A stretch of DNA of 64,000 bases from Rheum nobile (taxonomy: Eukaryota; Streptophyta; Magnoliopsida; Caryophyllales; Polygonaceae): contig WOAB01000056.1 in assembly GCA_027886185.1 (NCBI GenBank), positions 13,020,001-13,084,000 of the forward strand, written 5' to 3'. The notes under the pieces are model-generated. The model was not told the origin of the DNA. It made no database searches and saw only the letters and a program-made list of their open reading frames with translations. Of this stretch, positions 57,805-64,000 are shown one piece after another (position 1 is the stretch's first letter; every line of letters begins with the position of its first letter). A program made the translations under genes and the position numbers.

Positions 57805-59128
57805 CTTTTTATCCTTTTTCCACAAGTAAAAAATCCCAACTCAATGAATGATTATTACTTAGCCACTTTTTTATTTAACAAAATTTTCAAGAGTTTTGCC
57901 CTTCGTTCTGTCCAAAACAATTTGATCGCATACCGAACTATTTATTACATTTAAACATGTACACAGGTACCTAATTAAGAGAACTCAATTAAAAACTTCA
58001 GCAAAGCTAGGTGAATTTGTTAACTTGATCCTCGTCTAATTGTTGTGGGTCTCTATTCACAAAGTAATAGTCGATTTTGTACTAGAATTTGAAACTGTGA
58101 CCTCCTAAAGGATCACAAATATTTATCATAAACTACCAATTGAGTTAGTAAGACTGATCAATGGTTTGTTTTTCTAATTAATTCGAAACACGACTTACGT
58201 TTTCAACAAATTAATATATATCATTTCCATTATATATGTATGTAGGCTGTAGCTAATGGATTACAGCTTAAGTTTTCAAGTATGATCAGCAACTTGCAAC
58301 ATGTAAAAGGGAGATAAGGTTTTGGGATCAGTAAAAATAAAAGATATATAGGATATATGATGAAAAGGATCTTTCATCAAATGCCTAAAGGATGATCCAT
58401 CCAATAACTTATATGAAAAGTACCCTATAAGATACAACTTGTATTCGATCTTGAAATAAAACAAATTTTACCAAAAAAATTGGTTACTAATTATGTAGAG
58501 TTGTTTATATAAATATATATTTTAGTGTTTAGATCCTTAAGCATACTGTATTATCATAATTAAGTATTTTGTGTGTCTTTAATTTGAAAATAAAGGGTAT
58601 GATGTCATTTACTTTTTAACATCCAATCTTTGCAATTTCTTTCATGCAACCCATCTTTTTTGTTTTTTATTCATAAAAATATCATAAGAACATGGTTGGC
58701 AATTTGACATCAGAAATCCTCATTGCCAGCTCAGAAAAGCTTAATTCTTTTGCCTAGCTACACATTACACCCATGAGTCCATGACCCAACCCCTGTATAT
58801 AATATTTTACATATATAATTCTTTTTATCAAAAGGAAAATTAATGCGGTTGGGGTATGATATAATTACAGAAATGATTATGATCTGGTTTTGATATTTTA
58901 TATGTTTGACCGCATTTACGAATTAAAAAGAAAAAGAAAGAAAGAAAGAGCTGATGGAGTATGTCGTTTGTCACATGTTATTCCATAAAAACGACGCGTA
59001 AAAAGCAAGTAGGAAATAAAAAAGCATGAATATATATACGTCAAAAGCAAAATTAACAAAAAAAGTTTGTGATGATAAGCACGATCCCATTCATTAATGA
59101 GTCATCATAATTATACCTTTTTTAATCC
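57805..59128. other. spacer and upstream region of the GRAM gene
   Basis: AT-rich; no coding seen. It presumably includes the promoter of the next gene. Confidence 0.45.
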
Positions 59129-59136
59129 TATAAATA
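59129..59136 (+). promoter_or_regulatory. TATA box of GRAM gene
   Basis: TATAAATA lies 110 bp before the ATG and ~30 bp before a plausible start site near 59160. Confidence 0.7.
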
Positions 59137-59245
59137 TTGCCAAATCCTGATGTGTTAGCAACGGCACAATCTATCATCTCAATCTAAGTTTTCGCTCTCT
59201 CAAACTCGATCGATCACCAGAAGAAGCTAGCTAGGTAATCGGAAG

Positions 59246-60254
59246 ATGAAGAACACTGCACCCTCAGCTGATCAGATGATGAGGTCAGCCTGCAACAGCA
59301 GGAGATTGCTGCTCCTTCCTGGGCCTTCTTCTTCTTCCTCAGCCCAGCAACACGCAATCTCCAAGGCCCATGTTTCCTCCTTGCATTCTTCTTCCAAGCA
59401 TCGTAAGTTATCGTTGCCTGCTCAATCAATGTTTGTCTTAAATGACCTTGAGTTGTTTTCTTTTTCTTTTCTTTTTTCGGAAAGAGAAAAAATGATAAGG
59501 ATGAACGGTATTCGATAGATTGGTTATTCTACGATTCTTACATTAGTGCCCTAACCCTAAAACTTTCAACTCCAGTTTTCTAAATCTTTACTATTTTGAG
59601 TGTCATTTACGGATACAAAAATAGTTACATACGGGTGAGCCAAAGGCAAGACAATTTTTTTTATCTGACCTAACCCTAAAATGTTCAAAACTTAATTATG
59701 GGATAAAGTCTAATGCTTCTCATCACTCATTTGAGCCTCAACTTCACATTCTCCATATAAATACACATGTCTAAATTTTTATATACATTGCAGTGGATAT
59801 CTCGGAGATGCTAAAGAGGAAGTTGAGCCTAGGAGCCAAGATCATACGAGTAGGCGGCATCGAGAAAATGTACCGACGGGTTTTCAAGAACACCTTAGAA
59901 GGCGAGCGTGTGCTCAAGGCGTCCCAATGCTATCTTTGGACGACGTCAGGCCCCATCGCGGGGCTCCTCTTTGTCTCCACCGAGAGGGTGGCGTTTTGTA
60001 GCGACCGGCCCATCAAGTTCTCGTCTGCCGAGGGAGATTTGATCGGCCGGTCTTACTACAAGGTGTCGATCCCGGTTGGGAAGATCGCTAGGGCGGCACA
60101 AAAGGAGACTGTTAAGAGGCAAAAGACTGAGAAGTGTCTCCAAGTGGTGACGAGTGACAAGTTTGAGTTTTGGTTCATGGGGATTGTTGGATTGAAGAAA
60201 ACTTTCAAGTGCTTGCAACAAGTTGTTACTTGCCAAAGTTGTGGTTTGATCTAG
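59246..60254 (+). CDS. GRAM-domain protein, GEM-like / ABA-responsive type
   Basis: Two exons, 59246-59402 and 59794-60254 (donor C|GTAAGT, acceptor TTGCAG), 205 aa. The first exon encodes a Ser-rich N-terminus (MKNTAPSADQMMRSACNSRR). The second carries EMLKRKLSLGAKIIRVGGIE, then the GRAM core: YRRVFKNTLEGERVLKASQC, YLWTTSGPIAGLLFVSTERV, AFCSDRPIKF, YYKVSIPVGKI and the end EFWFMGIVGLKKTFKCLQQ. This is the usual layout and size of plant GEM-like proteins. GRAM domains bind membrane phosphoinositides; GEM itself acts in epidermal patterning and several relatives are ABA- or stress-induced. All expected blocks are intact, so the gene is probably functional. The exact subfamily is not determined. 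Confidence 0.93.
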
Positions 60255-60895
60255 CTAGCTTTACTACTTGTGTAATTTGAGGGAGCTTTGTGTAAATTAT
60301 TTCTCCTTCTCTATTAATTTTCCCAATGGAAAATATATAGATCGATTCTCTACATCCATCACGTGTTCATTTTATAATCTTCACACTTATTAAGAAAAAC
60401 TTAAAATGTAAAGTAGAAGTATTTAAGGAGAAAAAAGGTACTTTTGCAAAGAGTTATATATTAATGAAAAATTTGATGAGTTAGAGCTTAAAAACAAATA
60501 CCTTGAAATTAAACTAACTATTTTTAAAATATTTGAGTATTAATTATATATAGAAGTCCATATAATATGAACTAAGATCGATTTATAACTTTAAAGGATA
60601 AATATGGTGAAAAGAATAGAGTATTATTTTTTCAATTAAAAGGATAAATATATTTAATACAAACTCAAAAGGAGAATAATGGGAATGCTTTGATTTAATA
60701 TGATCTTTTATGTGTTCCTTGATATTGTTGGTGAAAAAAAGTTTGTTGTTGCAGACTTGCCATATGCATTAAGTATATATATCAACGCGCTTAGTAGATT
60801 TAATTTTTCCAATGATGACCGGCTGAGTAGGTAGGAGACTCATAGTTCCTGCAGAAGAGAAGTTACCCAAACCATTTCACTACAGCAATTAATCT
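60255..60895. other. 3' flank of GRAM gene
   Basis: Presumed 3' UTR, then AT-rich DNA; no gene seen. Confidence 0.45.
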
Positions 60896-60942
60896 GCCAA
60901 TGCTCTATTTTCTGCCTCCGTTGATGAGCGGGTCACCGTCTT

Positions 60943-61155
60943 TTGCTTTCTGTGTTTCACTCTCGGATGAAGCATATCGCCTTGGTGTTTCATTTTGTGC
61001 GGGAACATGTTCAAAGTGGTGCAGTTCGGGTGTCCTATATCTCTACCAATGATCAATTAGCTGATGTGTTGACCAAGCCTTTGCTCCGTCAGCAGTCCCA
61101 GAGGCTCGTTTCCAAGCTAGGACTCTCCACTCTGATGTCCAGCTTGAGAGGGCGT
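60943..61155 (+). pseudogene. Copia polyprotein C-terminal scrap
   Basis: The frame has SVFHSRMKHIALVFHFVREH and NDQLADVLTKPLLRQQ, the end of a Copia RNase H region, then RLVSKLGLS and LRGRI. A purine tract GAGAGGGCG and an LTR-like start (TATTAGAGATAATTAG, with TA where TG is expected) follow at ~61156. Then the sequence changes to PPR coding. Confidence 0.75.
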
Positions 61156-61183
61156 ATTAGAGATAATTAGTCCTGTAACATTT

Positions 61184-61423
61184 GAAGATGTGGACAAGTA
61201 TATATGGGGTGCACTCTTGAATGCTTGTAGATTGCATAACAATGTCGAGTTAGCCCGAGTTGCTGCTGAGGAGTTAATCAAGCTTGACCCAGAAAGCTAT
61301 GCTCCTTATGTGTTGCTTTACAACATATATGTTGATTTGGAACAATGGGATACTGCAACACAAGTTAGAAAGGGTTTGGAGACAACTAATATAAAAAAGA
61401 AGCTTGCATCTAGTTGGATATAG
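61184..61423 (+). pseudogene. PPR protein C-terminal fragment
   Basis: The frame reads DKYIWGALLNACRLHNNVEL, then AAEELIKLDPESYAPYVLLY, NIYVDLEQWDTATQVRKGLE and ends LASSWI. This is the last PPR repeat plus the E motif of a PLS/E-class pentatricopeptide protein (organelle RNA processing). No upstream repeats or start are present. The fragment directly abuts the Copia scrap, so it is a captured or truncated gene end. The ~80 codons themselves are intact. Confidence 0.85.
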
Positions 61424-61760
61424 TTTGCTTCTTCGCTTATGTTGTTATCTACACTGCATCAAATACCTTTTTTTTTGTATGATTAATAAATATAGAATCA
61501 TGTTTCACATTTTATGATATAGGATATTTAACTTGGACCAATTCAATTGAGAGGAGAACAAAATTAGAGAGAAGGAGGCGCCAATAGAAGGTATGAAATA
61601 ATATTTCTGAATATAACACAAAAAATAAAGAAAGAAAGAAAAAAGATAGATAAATGTTCTATTTTTCTAAGAATGAGATTGATGGTTTTAATGCCACTAA
61701 TTATGTAAAATATAGAATCATGTTTCACAGTTTAAGATCTTCTGCACATAAGTGCGCGTA

Positions 61761-61772
61761 GGTTCGAACCCC
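61761..61772 (+). other. tRNA-like B-box (SINE remnant?)
   Basis: GGTTCGAACCCC, a perfect T-loop/B-box, followed by ACAGCCTGCA. No A-box or cloverleaf can be built upstream, so this is not called a tRNA gene. Confidence 0.4.
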
Positions 61773-61799
61773 ACAGCCTGCATTCTTTTTTGCTCTTTC

Positions 61800-62418
61800 C
61801 GATTTTATCTATTTCCCCCCTGAATTTAAAACATAAAACTTTCCTCCTACCTTCTTACTTTCTTTTTTTTCTTTTTTTTTCTTCTTGATTTTATTTATTC
61901 TTTCCTGAATTTAAAACATAATATTTTCCTCCTACCTTCTTACTTAAAAACTTCAAATTAGGATTTGTTTGATAAAACCATTATAATGGCTTTATCATTT
62001 ATAAAGAGGTTTATAAAAAAAATGAGTATTTATAATGCTTTAGAGTTTGCGAAATTAATACTTCACAATTTAGCATAAAAAGGTATTTATAACTATATTT
62101 ATCAAACACCATTATATCAAAAAAGCCTTTAATTACAAAAAACATGACTTTATAAATTAGTATAACAAGGTTGGAAGAGAAAAAAACAACATATTTGACT
62201 ATGATTGAATATTGGATGTTTGTTAATTATGCGTTATGAATGTCTAATTTCCTAGCCAATATAACACTATTTTTTTCCCACCTACATTTTGGAGAAGACA
62301 TGCACCGCTTTCATTAAAAAAAAGTTAACCTTCAAGTACATGGAATTAGTATTTAATAGGAAATCAAGTTCAATTTGGAGTTGAATAGGATTATGTGTTA
62401 TTTTTTAGTGGGAAAGAA
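61800..62418. other. AT-rich spacer
   Basis: No gene seen. TTTCCTCCTACCTTCTTACTT occurs twice (near 61841 and 61925). Confidence 0.4.
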
Positions 62419-62562
62419 AATCTAACCATGTCATGTAATTCGACAAGATAAAAGAGAGCACTTCTAAGTAATGTTTAGTTATCTAAGTCATTGATTATTC
62501 AACTAATCTCAACTTATCATTCTTGTCCCCATTGGTATGAAGATAATTTTTATTATGCATAT
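62419..62562. repeat. 144-bp direct repeat, copy 1
   Basis: 144 bp, ~90% identical to 62943-63086 with no length difference. Ends at TTATTATGCATAT, where CAGGGGCGGACC starts. Confidence 0.85.
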
Positions 62563-62942
62563 CAGGGGCGGACCTACGTAGGGACGAAAGGAGGCCCGGG
62601 TCCTCACTAATTTTTTATTTTTATTTTGCATCACTTCCAATCTGAGCCTACCTTCATCCCTTCTTTCTCCATATTCAATGTAATGTTATGTCAATTGAAT
62701 CTATAGTATTTGTGATATGAATAGGGTATTGAGATTATACAGTTTACCTATAAGTTTTTGTTTCTCTATATACGAAATGAATTAGATTGGGTGCTTAGAA
62801 AAACATCCTATGTCGAAAGTGGACTAATCCAACAATCAGAGTACTAGATGATATCATCTTCAAATTTTATTTTTCGATAAGGGTTAAATTGTATTGATAT
62901 AGGATAGAACATATAAAGTTTATGTTCACCAAATATAAAACA
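62563..62942. other. segment starting with a CAGGGGCGG hAT-type tip
   Basis: Begins CAGGGGCGGACCTACGTAGG, a tip seen in plant hAT elements. The complementary tip is not found, so any element is one-ended. No coding. Confidence 0.4.
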
Positions 62943-63086
62943 AATCTAACCATCCTATGTAATTCAACAAGATAAAAGAGAGCACTCCTAAGTGTTGTTT
63001 AGTTGCCTAAATCACTTATTATTCAACTAATCTCATCTTATCATTCTTGTCCCCATTGGTATGAAGAGAATTTTTATTATGCATAT
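62943..63086. repeat. 144-bp direct repeat, copy 2
   Basis: Second copy of 62419-62562, 524 bp downstream in register. Confidence 0.85.
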
Positions 63087-63151
63087 GTTATGTTCACTCA
63101 GTCTCGATTAATTCTTGTTTTGTTGAATTTTTTACACCTCTTCCATGCATT

Positions 63152-63540
63152 GTTGATTTTTTTTTTATTTGATGAGGAAAGAATTCGAAGTACCTGACAT
63201 AACAACGTCGGGTAGATAGAGAGGCTGATAAATCGGTGCCGGACAAACCGGACAATAAGAACAATAAATCAAGCATAGAAATTACAACAAAGAAAAAATC
63301 GAGCTAAAACAACCAAGAGCGAGTGGTAAGCAGAGCACGATCAGATGAAAGCGCCATCGGAAGTCGAGTCAGAAATAGGAAATCATGCGGAAGTGCTGAA
63401 TGGAATACCATGACGTTACCCTCTCTTCTAAGAGGGATCTTCAGGAGCCTCAACCATGACGTTGCCCTCATATAAGAGGGATCTTCATTGAGCCACATAC
63501 ACGACCATGACTACGAATACTCAGACATCACCCTAGATCA
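63152..63540 (-). mobile_element. LINE 3'-end fragment (tentative)
   Basis: On the minus strand it ends AATTCTTTCCTCATCAAA plus an A-rich tail, the same last bases as the LINE ending at 4577. No RT or RNase H coding remains. A 46-bp tandem duplication lies at 63408-63499. Confidence 0.4.
63408..63499. repeat. 46-bp tandem duplication
   Basis: Two units starting CCATGACGTT(A/G)CCCTC, each containing AAGAGGGATCTTCA. Confidence 0.85.
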
Positions 63541-64000
63541 GCTCCACAAATACAGCAAAGAATTTGACACCTATACTTGAATCAAACGGAACCGAATAGA
63601 TAACCAAGGGTGATAATTGATGTGAAAAAAGAACATCAATTAGTCTTGTTAATTGGTAAAAGTTGTGGTATTTTGTTTAAAAAAGGAAGTAAGATTAATA
63701 TGGTATAAAAATTGAACTTTAATAATGTTTTCTAGTTCTCAAGATTTTTTATTAGTACTTTTGGTAAATTGGGCAAGGTGGATGAACTTTGATATTAAGA
63801 AATGTTATAGAAGAAAAGTACGGTAGACTTCTTTCCATAAAAAGAACCAATTTTTAAATTTGGTGGGGTCCAAAGAGTACAAATATTAGTTGTACACCTT
63901 TTTTGATTAATACTTTCTTTTTTTCTATTTTGGTGTGGTGCACAAGTTTCTTCCTCTTATTTCTTTGTTATTTATTTTCATCTCTTGATATTACTATAAA
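63541..64000. other. unannotated right flank
   Basis: AT-rich; nothing recognised. Confidence 0.4.

Noticed and set aside
61700..61785. Functional tRNA gene
   Set aside because: Only a T-arm/B-box is present; no A-box, anticodon arm or acceptor pairing.
62563..62942. Complete hAT element
   Set aside because: Only one tip (CAGGGGCGG) is seen; no complementary tip or 8-bp duplication.

Overview
The window is nuclear DNA from a flowering plant, most likely a eudicot. It has long AT-rich non-coding stretches, spliced genes with GT-AG introns, plant-type Copia, LINE, MULE, hAT, Helitron and Stowaway elements, and two ordinary plant genes (a SHAQKYF-type MYB and a GRAM/GEM-like gene). There is no sign of a bacterial, organellar or viral genome. 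Most of the sequence is transposable-element DNA of several ages, often nested.

Layout. 0.4-3.1 kb: an internally deleted Copia element with an exact 5-bp target duplication. 3.5-4.4 kb: a LINE RNase H scrap and a Stowaway-like MITE. 4.6-13.5 kb: a nearly complete but broken minus-strand LINE with ORF1 and ORF2. 13.7-19.3 kb: an RNase H coding remnant split by a 5.1-kb Copia element with 98% identical LTRs. 20.6-30.6 kb: a 10-kb Mutator-like element (MULE). 33.5-36.7 kb: an intact two-exon MYB gene related to SRM1/DIVARICATA. 38-48.6 kb: a foldback MULE, five hAT-like non-autonomous elements with TAGGG-type or related ends and verifiable target duplications, a Helitron with recognisable 5' and 3' ends, a second Helitron 5' end, a probable solo Gypsy LTR and Stowaway remnants. 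48.9-54.2 kb: two 5'-truncated LINEs with target duplications and a third LINE scrap. 54.2-59 kb: AT-rich sequence with telomere-like repeats, a Helitron 3' end, a minisatellite and a complete Stowaway MITE. 59.2-60.3 kb: an intact two-exon GRAM-domain gene. 60.9-61.4 kb: a Copia tail joined to the 3' end of a PPR gene. 62-64 kb: direct repeats and a LINE 3' fragment.

The most interesting object is the 10-kb MULE. It carries a spliced transposase with a C-terminal OTU-type cysteine protease domain, a spliced plant-mobile-domain gene on the opposite strand, an unrecognised intact 152-codon ORF, and a small two-exon ORF. The 3' half of the small ORF is inverted-duplicated into a palindrome of about 500 bp that could be transcribed as hairpin RNA. 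Clusters of the same GC-rich palindrome (GGCGGCAC-n-GTGCCGCC) lie next to both terminal inverted repeats and in a central divergent promoter, so every gene of the element has these palindromes upstream. All four premature stops in its spliced frames are TAG, and one splice donor has changed from GT to AT. This fits decay of methylated cytosines in a silenced element.
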